From Muricea muricata (Eukaryota > Cnidaria > Anthozoa > Malacalcyonacea > Plexauridae): DNA of 64,000 nucleotides. The stretch covers positions 31,219,282 through 31,283,281 of the forward strand of contig OY979718.1 in assembly GCA_963855995.1 (NCBI GenBank), in the 5' to 3' direction. Below the pieces are notes generated by a model. The model saw only the letters and a list, made by a program, of their open reading frames with translations. It made no database searches and was not told the origin of the DNA. The translations under genes and the position numbers were made by a program. Below, piece after piece: positions 1-11,751 of this stretch (positions are counted from its first letter, which is position 1; every line of letters begins with the position of its first letter).

Positions 1-2589
1 GTTGAATTAAGAAAACATGGTGTTATTATTTGAAATACAGCAGCGAAGTTTATCGCGCATTGAGGATGTAAACCACATTAATAAAGGTATGATATATTTA
101 ATGGAATACCTCGTACATCAATAAATAACTACATAGATGGAGTATAACTAAGTATGAAAGCTTTGATTTTCAAAGTTACCTTGGAAAACGTCAAATCTTC
201 CCCTGATGCTCGTTGCAATGCTGCGTCCCAATCAAACGTCTCATTCATTAAATCTTGATCTAAAACATTAAATTATAAAGTGCTTTATACCTATAAAGTG
301 TTTCATCATTCATTGTTTTAGAAACAACAAGGAGAAGACCTTTTCTCCACCTGCCAGGGAGAAAATTGGCACAACTTAACCTTTCGTAAAAACGTAAATA
401 ATTGACCGGCTTGTAAAAAGCGATTCCCTGAAAAAAAAGGTGCCTACAACACCTTAAATTATAATTAGGTTTGAATTTCTGTTTCAGTTTAGTTTTGGAT
501 CTTATAAATCCATGTATCAAAATTTTTTAAAATATATTAAAATTTATCTTGAAATTAGAAATATCGAACCTCACCCTTGGGTGACCATTATGTGATTAAA
601 GTTTAACTCCTCCTTGTACTAGTTTCCTCGCAGCATTTAACTTACTTATGAGGACCTTCAAAAAACTCCTATATTGTCTAAATAGTTAAAATTTTAGGTT
701 CGTTTATTGGCTAAAAGGATTCCGTCATTAGAGCTAAGTCATGAAAGAGACGCCGGAACTTGAGAGGGAGAGAGGGGCAGATGCTCCGCTTGCCTTTTGC
801 TGGGAGAGGCAAGAATAAAGAATAGCTACTACATAACACATTAAAGCAGAGTTTCAGCTTCTTTTTTCCTTTCGTTTTTGAACAGTCAGTTTTCACGATG
901 CCTTAGTGATAACAAAACACGCTGTGGCTCTGTAAATTGACGAAATCGGACTCATATTTGACTTTAAAACTGACCCTCCATATTCTCGGATAAGGACTTT
1001 AATATGCTTAAAATTTTGTCGGTGACCTTTAACAAAAGTTTGCCTTTCACCTAGACCTTTTCATGCAGCTTCCGGCGTCCTTGGTCATCAAATATTATGT
1101 TCAATACATTATTATGGTTACTTTCGTTTTTGAAGTTCCTGTACAGTTTGACGACGCACTTTCGTACTATATACAGCGTGTATAAAAAAAGTAACATAAG
1201 ACTATACACAAAGAAAACCCTTCGCCGTTGCAAAGTCTGGGCTTTTAGCTTTGGAAACTCGCCGTCTTTGTAAAATTTGAAAGAGAGAAATTGAGCAAAT
1301 ACGAATCAGATAGACATTGCCGTACGAATGAATTTTTTCACCGTTGGCAATTTACTGAAATTCTGTTGAAATTTGATCCAGTTTAGGAGTTGAAATTGAT
1401 AAATTTTAGCTTAGGTAGTGCCAAAACAGATCAATTATAAATAGAATTTTCTTTTCTTATTAGCTGTCACAATCATGCTCACTGGTGAAAATGTGATTTT
1501 GTCCGGCTACTTTCATGAACTTGATTTGTATTATCGTAATGTTTCATCAAATTTCACAAAAAATCGTGAGATTTGAAAACTAAAAGCCTGGTCTTTCCGA
1601 CTGTAAAAGAATAATTTCTGTGGACTATATAAACACGGAAAGTACCTGAGCATTACAAAGTGCGATTACCTTTTTTTGATGCACCCTGTTTAAGAAGAAA
1701 TTACTCAATACACTGATTGGAAAAAGAGAGCTGGCAACTTGAGAGATCTAGGGCAAGTTACACAAAAGCGAGCCTAGTCAGGTTTTGCTTATGTTGGGAT
1801 ATTTTTAAAAATTATTTTGAATAAAATGTGAGAGGAGTTGAGGAGGATTCGTATTTCAACTTTCCAAAAGATAAAACCTCTCGTAAACAATGGTGTCATG
1901 CAATAAGACGCGACGAAGAACCTTTTTTTTAAATCCATGACAAGACGAAGGTTTGTTCTCTTCATTTTAAGCTGGGCGATTTAAAGGAATCCTTGAACGG
2001 TAGAGTATGTGTACAAGAAGGCAAAATACGTACCTTCCAGGTTTTACTGGAGACTAGAATCACAGAAAAATACTAGAAAATGCAAGTGCATAGCAAGCAC
2101 AACCAGTGAAAAAACAATGAACACAATGAAAACAACAAGCCCAACCATCGAAACATACATAACTGGACTCCTAAAAATTACCTACATGTAGTCCATGTTG
2201 TTATTGTAGCTTTATTATCACCGTATCAATATCACTGCTTCTTGTAAACACTGATGTACTGATGGCTTCTTCAGAACCTAGCATTAAATTGATTTTGTTT
2301 CGGGCCACAAATTAAGCTACTTAATTCTCTTTGGCATGTTGGTTATGTGACTTTACGAATTACGTGCACGCCATATAACAAAGCAAGCTAATGTCAAAGT
2401 AAGCTAATTTTAGTGGTGATGCTTTATTTACGTTTCCAAGTTATGGAAATTTGTCGATTTCAATTTTTTTGGGCACATATTTGTTTAAACGATATTATAA
2501 TTATTGTACTATCGTCTCATCGAAATTTAGAGCAACTAGCCAACTACAAAGTCAACATGTAGCTACAATGTGATGCCAAGACAAGAAAG
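1..2589. other. AT-rich sequence, no recognised gene
   Basis: Only short open frames occur on either strand here and none resembles a known family or has convincing splice signals. The minus-strand lipoxygenase gene at 3895-4063 must continue into or beyond this stretch if it is intact, but I could not see its next exon. Confidence 0.5.
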
Positions 2590-3228
2590 AAATAAAGAGA
2601 GTGCAACTAAAGGGTTGGCGGAAGCCGCCGTAAAGCCTGGGCAGCTAAGGCGACGTCGCTCTTTGATGTACAACGGGAACCTGTTTAACCATCAGCTAGA
2701 ACAAATCACGGTAAAAATACTAAGGAAACAACAATTCCAACATTTCTCGAGCAGCAAGGATCCCAGAACCCGACGCAGCAGAGTAAAGAGACCGTACACG
2801 TTAAAGACCCATGGGTTGAAAATGACAATGATTTTACCAACGTCGACAAGGAAAAAAAGTGAAAGAAGCAATATTTTCAGCGTGAATGGCTTAAAATTTA
2901 TAAGCGGTGGACTTTTAACAGAGAAAGGAACAAGGCATTTTGCAAAACTTGTGCTTCATACTGCAATGACTAAGCGGAAAAAGGGGTGTTTGGGGTGCTC
3001 ATCAGGCTGCATTATTCTGTACCACTTGCCTCAGCTGAACGTATATTCAGCTGCATGCGTCGCTTAAAAACGTGGTTGACATCCAACTCTGGAGGTAACC
3101 TTCTTAATAATTTTATGTTTTCTAAAATTGAGAAACAGTACCTCGGTATGGTTGACGTAGATCAAGTCGCCCGCGAGTTTCCTGGGAGAAATGAAAGGCG
3201 AATGAAATATTTTGGAAAATATTAATGA
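2590..3228 (+). pseudogene. hAT-family transposase remnant, internally deleted
   Basis: A single reading frame joins two ends of a hAT transposase. The first part (about 2863-2970) has the TTF/BED-like signature FQREWLKIYKRW followed by a CxxC pair (FCKTC), as in ZMYM1/ZNF862-like hAT proteins. The second part (2986-3225) is the C-terminal hAT dimerisation region: VPLASAERIFSCMRRLKTW, then a DVDQVAREF stretch and NERRMKYF. In intact proteins these are separated by several hundred residues holding the RNase H-like catalytic core, which is absent here. In-frame stops lie at 2860-2862 (TGA) and 2971-2973 (TAA). It cannot encode an active transposase. I did not find clear terminal repeats, so element borders are unknown. 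Family assignment is by motif recognition. Confidence 0.7.
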
Positions 3229-3894
3229 TATATTCCCCCTTGCGCATCCGTTCAGATTGTTCAGATATTGTAGTACACCATACATAGAATTTCATATTTC
3301 CTAATTTATATGAACATGCTTTAACGAATGGTTATTATACTTACATTACTTAAAGTGGACGATTAAGTCAACTTGTAACAAATTGCTTTTAAGAACCAGA
3401 AGGTAGTTGTAATTTTTTGTAACGTAGAGATTACAAAAACAAATTACAAAAGACGTTGTGAATTTTTTTAGTGCTTTGAAAAGTGGCTTACTGGCGAGAA
3501 ACAGGAAGTCAGTTTTAATGAGGGCCGCAAGAACAATCCTTTTACCGTTCCGGCCTCCCTGGTTGCACAACACAAGGGAGAGCGAGATGAAAAAACACGA
3601 CTATAAAGCAAACTTCAGTTGACTTTATAGTTGACTCTATAAGCAGTTAGTATGAAGTGAAGTTGCCTTCATTCTGCAAAAACTCTGTTCTCAAAATTTT
3701 AACATTTAAAGAGAAAAATAATTGGAGGCAACGCAACTAAAATAAGTACGTGTAGCGTAAATGTGGGTAGAATTTGCAAATTTTGATCTTAAAATCTCCA
3801 CTACTTTGTTGTACCATTTAGAAAGGTAACGACGCAGACCCGGAAATGGCATGTTGTGGTTTAAAAAAGGTTAAGTTATTAACTGTTAACTCAC

Positions 3895-4063
3895 CTTTAC
3901 TTGTCATTTTTCTCAAAGACATCGGATTCAGTCCTGCTAGGCGTTGCTGTGTAAACACGTCATCATGTTGCCAAGTATTGTTGTAAGTGATATTTTTAAA
4001 TGGTGTTTCCTGCGAAGGATACTTCATGTATTTTTCCATGGAAATGAAGTTAAACGATTGATC
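3895..4063 (-). CDS. lipoxygenase-like gene, downstream exon
   Basis: Reading the minus strand, an acceptor (ATTAAACAG) precedes position 4063 and a strong donor (GTGAGT) follows 3895, giving a 169-bp exon. Its peptide ends in WQHDDVFTQQRLAGLNPMS followed by LRKMTSK. This matches the conserved start of the catalytic lipoxygenase domain (WxxDxxFxxQRLAGxNPxxxR in animal and cyanobacterial-type enzymes). Such enzymes insert dioxygen into polyunsaturated fatty acids. The catalytic iron-binding His and Ile residues would lie in later exons that I do not see. The exon starts in phase 0, which fits the phase-0 end of the exon at 12742-13151, so both probably belong to one transcript with an 8.7-kb intron filled by transposons. 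Intermediate exons cannot be excluded. It may belong to a functional gene or a fragment. Confidence 0.6.
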
Positions 4064-4428
4064 CTGTTTAATAGACATGCAACATGAAATGAGATCAATA
4101 TAATTTTTAGCGCTTTACAAAAAAGCAAAACACAAAGCAAGAGATTACGATTTATAACAGTTTCGCGAATGAAAGAAAGTTGATGAAAGTTGAAAGAAAG
4201 TTGGTGGCGCAGGACCTATATTTTGATGAATTCTCACTTTCAATATGCACGTGTATGATTTCCACTCGAGATTAAGACACATTTAACCCCCCCCCCCAAC
4301 ACTAAACTATATAACCTTGGTTGCGCCCGTTAAGGTTGATTTTACGAAACTTTGAGAAATACAGCTTCCATTTAGTTAAATATACGCATATTGTTTTGAT
4401 TTTAAGTATGTCAAATAAATCTCGTGAG

Positions 4429-5329
4429 TGCATGTAATACACCATTTGCCCCTCATTAAGCGAAAAAAGAATGTCATTAAGATCATTTTACAGCTTCACG
4501 TGTACAAATCGGAATTTCAATTACACATTGTGTGCAAGTCAATAAGTGTGAAGGGATATTCAATAACAACAATTGATGCGAGTATGCAAAAAAAATTGAA
4601 ATCCATCAATCAAAGATGGAAATTCAATAAGAATACAAAGAACATTCAAAAACACAAAAGAAGTTCTTGTTTGAATACAAGAAACGCTCAATTACATAAA
4701 AATTATTTTCAATGAAGTTGTCATGGGAACAGCAACATGCTCAAAGACAAGAAAAGGGGCTATTTGAAAAATATTCTTTATTCCAGCAAAGATTTGGCTG
4801 TGCTGAATTGTTTTAAAAGTTTTTGAATAACGTGAAATGTTACAAAGGTGTCTAAACGAAATGAAATATTGTACAGTGTACCACTGTAGAAAGCAAGCAA
4901 GGCTTGGGACAGGATGGGTGGCAAGCACAGCAGAGTTATGGCAACGCCACATACAAACTTAGACTGATAAAACTTGCTAATACACGTTGCATTTGTTTTT
5001 TGGGGGGTTAATATGATTGCGTGGCTATAAAGTAAATCTAGCTTTTATTGAACATAAAAATTATCTAATTGAGCGTTTCTTGTATTCAAACAAGAACTTC
5101 TTTTGTGTTTTTGAATGTTCTTTGTATTCTTATTGAATTTCCATCTTTGATTAATGGCTTTCAATTTTTATGCATACTTGCGTCAATTGTTGCTATTGAA
5201 TATCCCTTCACGCTTATTGACTTTCACACAATGTGTAATTGAAATTCCGATTTGTACTCGTGAAGCTGTAAAATGATCTTAATGACATTCTTTTCTCGCT
5301 TAATGAGGGGCAAACGGTGTAAATGTGCA
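4429..5329. repeat. Foldback element with ~275-bp inverted arms
   Basis: The left arm (about 4429-4710) is the reverse complement of the right arm (about 5056-5329), at roughly 90 percent identity by eye. Both end with TGCA at the outer border and share the internal block TTTGCCCCTCATT. The spacer of about 345 bp has no gene. No obvious target duplication is seen. The right end lies only 17 bp from the TIR of the 6.5-kb transposon starting at 5347. The structure suggests a non-autonomous foldback MITE inside the lipoxygenase intron. Confidence 0.75.
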
Positions 5330-5346
5330 TCATGTCAACAATGATA

Positions 5347-5431
5347 GTAGCCTGCGGTGCAGACGCGCATTTCCGCACCCGCGGAAAATTAGCGTCTGCG
5401 TACCCGAGCGAGGATTTCGTTTCCAAGACGT
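5347..5431 (+). repeat. Left terminal inverted repeat of the helicase transposon
   Basis: Matches 11752-11836 in reverse complement. It is GC-rich compared with its surroundings and contains an internal GCGGAAA/TTTCCGC symmetry. Confidence 0.9.
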
Positions 5432-5527
5432 GAACCAATCAGAATTCAGCTCCTATTATCAGGGAACTAACTCGCGCGATTTACGCAGGGTAAACACGGA
5501 ATCGCGTAAAATAAATAAATAGCATAT

Positions 5528-7599
5528 ATGGCTGTTAGTCTGGAAAGCGCGTTTCAGGATGTTTGCAAAGTTTTTGGCATCTCCAGTTTAAAAAAAATTT
5601 CAGAAAGATGCCATAAAATGCATCGTTGATGAAAAGAGAGATGTATTCGTGAATGTGCCCACTGGATTTGGAAAATCAATTATATTTCAAGCGTTACCGA
5701 TTGTTTTCAGTTCGACACACCATGGAGACGGAGTCGATCAAAGCCAAAATTTGCCAAGTCAGGACACCCAGCCCAATAAACATATTATTTTGGTAGTTTC
5801 ACCATTAAATAGTCTCAAGAAAGATCAAGTTACTCGGCTTCACTCTCTTGGGGTCAGTGCAATTGCCCTTAATGATATCGCATCAGATAGTATTGAAGAA
5901 AAGCTTGTACGTGGATATTACTCTGTTTTATATAGGTCCCCTGAACTATGGCTAGGTGATGAAAGATGGAGAAAGATGGTTTCTGGATCTGTCTTCAGAA
6001 GTAATGTGAAAGCAGTGGCTGTGGATGAGGCACACATTATTTCACACTGGTACGTAATGTATTTTTCAAAATATAAATAAGATATAAATGGATGTCTTGT
6101 ATAGACATCACGAATTCATACTACCAGCACCTCCTCCCTTCACCTCTGGCTTACCAAATTGTTATCCTTTCCAGGGGGTTGTCAAAAAGCAACAAGCATA
6201 CAGCATTCCGAGTGTGGTTTTCTGAGCTTCATGAATTCAGGTCACTCTTGCCTGGTGTTCCTTTTATTGCACTTACAGCAACAGCCACAAAAGACACCAG
6301 AATGTCTATTTTTGATGCCTTGATGATGAACGAGCCATGTCTTATCATGCAAAGTCCACATAAAGAGAATATATCGTATGTCGTGAAGTATATGGAGAAG
6401 GGTGCAAGCTTGTCCAGCTATTTCTCATGGCTTGCTGATGAGATGATAACACAAAAAACTGCATCAACTAGAACTATTATATATTGCCAGACAATCAAGC
6501 AGTGTGCTGTTGTTTACTGGACTTTGAAAGAACTTCTTGGTGATAACATTTATGAGGATCCTGTACAAAAAAATCCGCAGCGAGTGTTATTAGAGATGCT
6601 GCATTCTTGTACCCCAAGTTCCAATAAAGAAAATATCTTACAATCATTTCAAATGGAGGATGGCTGCATTCGAGTCCTGGTAGCAACTATAGCATTTGGT
6701 ATGGGTGTGGATTGCAAGAAAGCTAATAGAACAATACATTTTGGACCAGCTAAAAATGTTGAAGCTTTCATGCAAGAAAGTGGACGAGCTGGTAGAGATG
6801 GTACACAGAGTACAGCCTATATGCTTTATCAGAGTTTTCAACTGGCACATGTGGAAAAGGACATGAAGACCTATATCAATTCAAAAGACTGTAGGCGAAC
6901 ATTTTTGCTTAGTTTTTTCGACGTGACATTCTGCCCTATAGCTCCACTCCATTTATGTTGTGATAATTGCTCTTTAATATGTAATTGTGGTTTGGAAGAC
7001 TGTAAAGTACTTTCTTATCCGGCTGCTCAGGTACAGTCTCATAGTAATGATTCAATGCCAGGCAAGAAACGTGAAATAACATCTGAAAAGTGTCAAGAAC
7101 TGAAAGTTGAACTTTACAAATTTTACAAAGGATTACTACTAGACTTATTAAAATGGGATGCAAGTGGAAAGTTGAAGGTTTTTAATCACCCCAAATTTCT
7201 GCTGGGATTTTCAGATATACAGATTTTGCAGGGTATTGCACATGCTCCCAAAATTTTTACAATTGATGACATTTGCAGCTACATTGAAATTTGGGATATA
7301 AAGCATGCCAAAAGTGTATATCAAATAATGCAGAAGTTGTTGGAGACATGGAGGGAGCAACTGGTGGTCCTGTTGATGAAATGTCTTTGGATGAAGAAGA
7401 TTGCTTGTTTCCAGATGACTAGAGTGACCTAGGGTTGGATGAAGAATTGGCCTTAATGGCAATTGATGAACTGAGTTTTTTCCAAACAAGTGAATCAAAT
7501 AACGATTCATTGGAGTGCAGCACAAATGATGTAGACATACCTTATGAAGCTGTTAGTGCATTGATGAACTTGAGCTTTGATGCTGTACTTGAAAATTGA
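5528..7599 (+). pseudogene. RecQ-like SF2 DNA helicase of a transposon
   Basis: The gene starts at the ATG at 5528 (MAVSLESAFQDVCKVFG). Superfamily II RecQ-type motifs follow in order: motif I VPTGFGKS near 5656, DEAH box VDEAHIISHW near 6020, motif III ALTATATKDT near 6270, IIYCQT near 6475, motif V ATIAFGMGVD near 6685, and motif VI QESGRAGRDG near 6775. A cysteine cluster (CCDNCSLICNCG near 6955) resembles the RecQ zinc region, and the C-terminus is acidic. An intron at 6050-6174 (GTACGT...TTCCAG) restores the frame after the DEAH box. Frameshifts sit in the A-run near 5590 and near 7335, and there is a TAG near 7420. The role is presumably DNA unwinding during transposition. An AATAAA lies 94 bp past the stop. 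Confidence 0.85.
6050..6174 (+). other. Intron in the transposon helicase gene
   Basis: Donor G|GTACGT at 6050 and acceptor TTTCCAG ending at 6174. Removing 125 bp joins TG to GGGG to give W-G-L-S directly after the DEAH-box sequence, in frame with the rest of the helicase. Confidence 0.8.
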
Positions 7600-8409
7600 T
7601 GAAAAGGCAAATATTTGACTGACATATTTTAACTTATGTATTATGAGACATATACACCTTGTTATCCAGATAAGTATTATCATTATTCAATCAATAAAAA
7701 ACATAGACCAATTCACTATTTTCTGCTATTTACATTCTACTGGAGTATTTATTTACATTTGGTATTCTGTAATAGAAACTAGGACTTAATTGATCTGACA
7801 AAATACAATCATGTACAACAGCTATAATGTAATTTAAACACCTTTAATAAACAAAAATTCATTAAGTGATGTTGATGCTCAATAACTTATGAATCGCTAT
7901 GCAAGCATGAAAATATTACAAAAACCACCCATGGATGTGCAGTCTAGCAATAAATAGTCTACCTTACACAGAATGCTGTTTATTAATACATGAAATAGTC
8001 ATAAAATTATTAAGCAAAAAAATTCCATCATGTGTTTGGGCAGGGTTGCATATGTTTGTGAGCAGTGCCCTTTCATGATGCATTATTTATTGTCAACACT
8101 GCATATGGGCAGCTTTTGTACTGAAATATCTTAGAGTACAGATGGTTGTGGCAATGCAGGTTAGGCCAATACCCCTCTATAAAGACAGCTTAATTAACTA
8201 TTAAGTGATTCTACCAAGTTAACCTGTGCCCATCTGTAATGAAAGCTAGTTAATTAAGTGATAATACCAAGTTAGCCCAATACCCCTCTATTGAGAAAGT
8301 TAGTTAATAAAGTGATTCTATCATTTAAATTATCTGGCCTTAGAACCAGAAGAAATTTTTTTCTTATGTTCGCTTATCCATTGATACATTTGAGACATAT
8401 TCAAATTCT
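7600..8409. other. Interval between convergent helicase and DUF6589 genes
   Basis: Non-coding. It holds a plus-strand poly(A) signal AATAAA at 7693-7698 that fits the helicase transcript, and three imperfect copies of a ~55-bp unit at about 8163-8330. Confidence 0.6.
8163..8330 (+). repeat. Imperfect tandem repeat, ~55-bp unit, three copies
   Basis: Units share the blocks AATACCCCTCTAT or GCCCATCTGTAAT, then TTAATTAA and GTGATTCTACCAAGTTA. They lie in the gap between the two convergent transposon genes. Confidence 0.6.
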
Positions 8410-9480
8410 TCAGAGGATCCCTTGGGAAATTGTTGAAATGTCTGTAATGGCGACCCTTTTTTCAAAAACCTTCATATCAACTAACTCCTTTAAAATTGCA
8501 TCAAAATCAGTTTTTCGAAAATGTTCAACATGAAAACCAGATCGACAAGCAAACTGAATGCTCTTGTCTGTCTTGAAAATAATTTCCCTCACTGGTTTCT
8601 CAGCCTTGGCAACTCTGGACACTGTACTTTCTGTTAAATTTACACCCAAATAGTTGATTCCTTGCTTGATGTAATTATTGCTATGTTCTACCTCGAGGTC
8701 AAAAGGAATATTTTTACCTGCAGCACCACGATTATTTACTGTTCTATTCCAGGTGAAAACTTCAGCTTCACTTTCACTCAAGCAGCCATTCACAAGAAGT
8801 AACTGGTACAGGCATTCAAGAGCATATTTAGTGCTGTGAGCACCATCAGCCCTACACAATAACATTAGTTATTTGTACTGTCTGAGTATCCTTTCACCAT
8901 CACCTTCACAAACTGAATCCAAAAAATTTAGGAAGAACAGACCTTCTGCAAGAAGTGCGGTATTGTAGTTAAATACATCATCTGCATCTGTTGATGCAGA
9001 AGTAGAGGTAGGAGAGTTTATACTCATAGCATCTGTGGTTTCAGAATTGACAACATTTAATGGTGGGTCATGGCTAAGTTCATGTTTTTTTCTGGGTTTT
9101 TCCATTGTATTTAAATGACCTTGAGCATCCAGGAAACCGACGAGGAAAGCGGCCCTCATTATTTAGTTCTTGTCGATTGAGTAGCTCCTGATGTTCTTGA
9201 GCTGAGATCATGCTTTGAATGGTAGAATCCATCATGTCTTTGTTAACCACAAGTTCATCAACTTTAGAAGTGTTTCAGCCCATTTTTGACAGTTATCGGA
9301 TGGCTTTGTATACATTCCTTAGATGGCCGCGCATGTTTTTTCTGGTGGGGGCCTGGTGATGTTTGGCTTCAAATTTTCCGCCTCAGGTAGCCTTCCAGTT
9401 ATATTGAGTTCACTGTTGTGTTCGCGTATCTCACAAGAGTCAAATAGAAAGGAGCCGTTGTTGCTCGCGCTGGTCTTAGG
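8410..9480 (-). pseudogene. DUF6589-domain transposon protein, main exon
   Basis: On the minus strand the region encodes a C2H2-like piece (FPGCSRSFKYNGKTQKK near 9110), then HELSHDPPL, the block LLAEGLFFLNFLDSVCEGDG, and later ALECLYQLLLVNGCLSE, VFTWNRTVNNRGAAGKNIP and DLEVEHSNNYIKQG. This order matches the DUF6589 family found in many invertebrate mobile elements. The family may contain the catalytic transposase core, but no biochemical role is established to my knowledge. Breaks: a TAA at 8869-8871; a one-base frameshift in a 7-A run near 9088 between the finger and HELSHD; another shift near 9270. A more degraded upstream stretch (to about 9480) looks like the low-complexity linker. Its first exon is probably 11364-11593. 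Confidence 0.7.
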
Positions 9481-9888
9481 TCAGGCACTCATTCACGTGA
9501 AAGGCCACGTACCAATATTAGACCTTGCCATTGTGCTGGTATATTCAAATAAATATTACCCAACGTTGCTGGAATCAAAACAAAACTGCCTGCCAACTTG
9601 CAGGACATACATAACTGACGAGATTATAGACAATTGTACCACTGAAACTGATTATTATAAACAGACTGATTTACAAATATGGGTGTAAGCATAGAAGTAT
9701 ATCGCTCAAGGATTGGACACACCACAATTTTATACATTGTCGTAATAGACTACATTGCCTTAAAGGTAAACTTTGGAATCAAATATTATTAATGTTTTAT
9801 ATACTTAAATACATTCTATTTTCCTTATCTTAAAAGCCAATTAAAGAAGCAAAAAGGCAACAGAGAAATATGCCAGTGGTATGTACAA

Positions 9889-10643
9889 ATGGTACGTTAT
9901 CATGCTATTTATGTGCCATTATTACTTAGACTTTCAAATGATGTTGAGGAAAATCCAGGACCTAGAGCTATAAATGATATAGTTGATCCCACTTATACTG
10001 TCCATGTTGATTTTAATCAAGATAGTGAATTAATGTTTGGTATGAATGCTAGTAAACAGTGTGTGTCATTGTATGCAATTGTGTACAAGGAAATTGAATC
10101 AGTAAATATTTGAGATGGATTGATGCTAAACTCAATTTTAATATGTGGCAACAGTTTGTATGGTATTATCAGCCAAAGTATAAATAAGAGTTATTTATTA
10201 TTAACCGATGTCCCAGAGTTTGTAGACATAGACAACCATGCTTTTAATTTGCAATATAGTAATTCCTTTTCAGGGGCACTACATATGAGTGAAAATAGTC
10301 CTCCACATGTGACACTTGAGCATGGTTTAAATGAAGTATGATGGGATTCAATAATAACTGATTCTGAGATGGACAAATGTGATAATTGTCAATAAACTTT
10401 GCAAACAACCTTCCATCACTTTGGGATTAATGATCTTGTACCATTGTACTGTATTTAACCAATTGATGATAGTACAGATATTGTCAATCAAACAAATTCA
10501 TTCATACCAGATTTATCGTATCGTTTGGAAAGCTATCTACATCATGCTTACCGATACTTGTCAAAGACGAAGCAACTTCGTGCTAAACAATTCAAGAATG
10601 AGCCACCCAAACAAGCCGTGCGTTCAGACTGAATGTATGTTTC
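9889..10643 (+). pseudogene. 2A-like peptide followed by cysteine-protease-like domain
   Basis: The frame starts MVRYHAIYVPLLLRLS and runs into NDVEENPGP, a core match to the 2A ribosome-skipping consensus D(V/I)ExNPGP; the usual preceding Gly is Asn. It continues with a segment around FGMNASKQCVSLYAIVYKE and KSYLLLTDVPEFVDIDNHAF. This resembles the C76/tegument-USP-like cysteine peptidase modules carried by several invertebrate mobile-element polyproteins; the Cys in KQC would be the nucleophile. TGA codons at 10111 and 10339 replace expected Trp positions, and TAA codons occur later. It lies antisense in the presumed intron of the DUF6589 gene, so it may be a separate insertion or part of the element. 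Protease assignment is tentative. Confidence 0.55.
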
Positions 10644-11363
10644 GTAAAGCCAAGTTATTCCATATACAAAAGGATGACAAAATTACGAAGGCTTTTATTG
10701 AACAACATAAGTGACAAATAGTTTACTTATATCAAACTATAGTAGCTGATTAATTTATCCTTCAAATGTGTTCATTTGTGCCGCTATCCTGGAGCCTTGC
10801 TCCTTTCTTGTGTGTTAAATTGTATTGTCCAACATGTCGTTTATGTCTTTGTGTTTACTTCTTCCATTTTGTTTCCGTTTCATTTCTCTATGTTCTCTCT
10901 CTTGTAAAGAATAGTGTATATGTGTAAATCACACTCGTAAAATTGATATTAGCTACGATGTTGTAGATACGTTCTCTACATAGTGTACTTCATATGATCT
11001 AATTGGTGTATTTAAATATACTCGTGTAACTGTTCGTTTACTGTGTCCAACGTATATATTTACTGGCGCACCTTTTGTTGGGAGAGTGCATTAATGCATT
11101 GTGGCCTAGCTTAACTACAAAAGTTTTAATTCCTTATACCATATGTGGAGGTTTTTTGTACCGAATCTAGACTAGCATGCGCCTATTTCAAAAAGAAGTC
11201 CTTTGGCATACATTGCAGTTAGTCTGGGTTTAAGCATAACCTGCAAAATAGCGATCATGCAGCGTGTTTAACATGGTCACTATGGTTAGCAATGTACAAC
11301 TATAATTTGGAGTGCCTTGGCTTAATACTTCGTTGAGGCTACCCACATGTACGCTACGCGTAC
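10644..11363. other. Non-coding interior of the helicase transposon
   Basis: No gene recognised. It probably belongs to the intron of the minus-strand DUF6589 gene. The block at 11336-11370 (GGTACGCGTAGCGTACATG on the minus strand) recurs at 37283 on the plus strand and, diverged, near 3750. Confidence 0.5.
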
Positions 11364-11593
11364 CTATTTTTATATCTCGTCAGTCGTTTGTAACAACTTA
11401 CGCGACAAATCGCAAATTTGTCGCATCCCACATAATGAGCAAGATCAAGCTTTGTTGCACGCAAAATCAAGGACGGGATGTCTATATTACTCTTTCCAAA
11501 CACTCTGATCTTGTCGCGATCATTAGTTAACAAACTTTTGCAGAGAAAACAACACTCTTGACGATGTGACAACTTTTTCGGTGTTTCGTTCAT
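11364..11593 (-). CDS. Probable first exon of DUF6589 transposon gene (zinc finger)
   Basis: An ATG at 11593 opens MNETPKKLSHRQECCFLCK, with the pair CCFLCK followed about 45 residues later by a second Cys group (GCDKFAICRVSCYKRL). This is a ZAD-like/treble-clef arrangement that I associate with the N-termini of DUF6589 proteins. The frame ends at a possible donor, AAATAG|GTACGC, at 11364/11363. It lies 159 bp inside the right TIR, which is where a promoter-proximal exon of the element would be expected. It reads on the minus strand toward the DUF6589 exon at 8410-9480. Splicing is inferred and untested. Confidence 0.5.
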
Positions 11594-11751
11594 AATAATA
11601 AATGACCAGAGTAAAGCAATTTCGATAACAATATGACACCCCCCATCGCACAGAGCCCATCGCATTCCTTTTTAATCCACGCGTCCACGCGTGGACAATT
11701 TCAGGTGTTTACAATAAGCCATTTGATTGGCTTGGCCAAGACGATTGGCTT

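Noticed and set aside
9323-9688. 121-codon plus-strand ORF upstream of the 2A peptide
   Set aside because: Its complement fits the degraded linker of the DUF6589 gene better, and the plus-strand peptide shows no recognisable domain.
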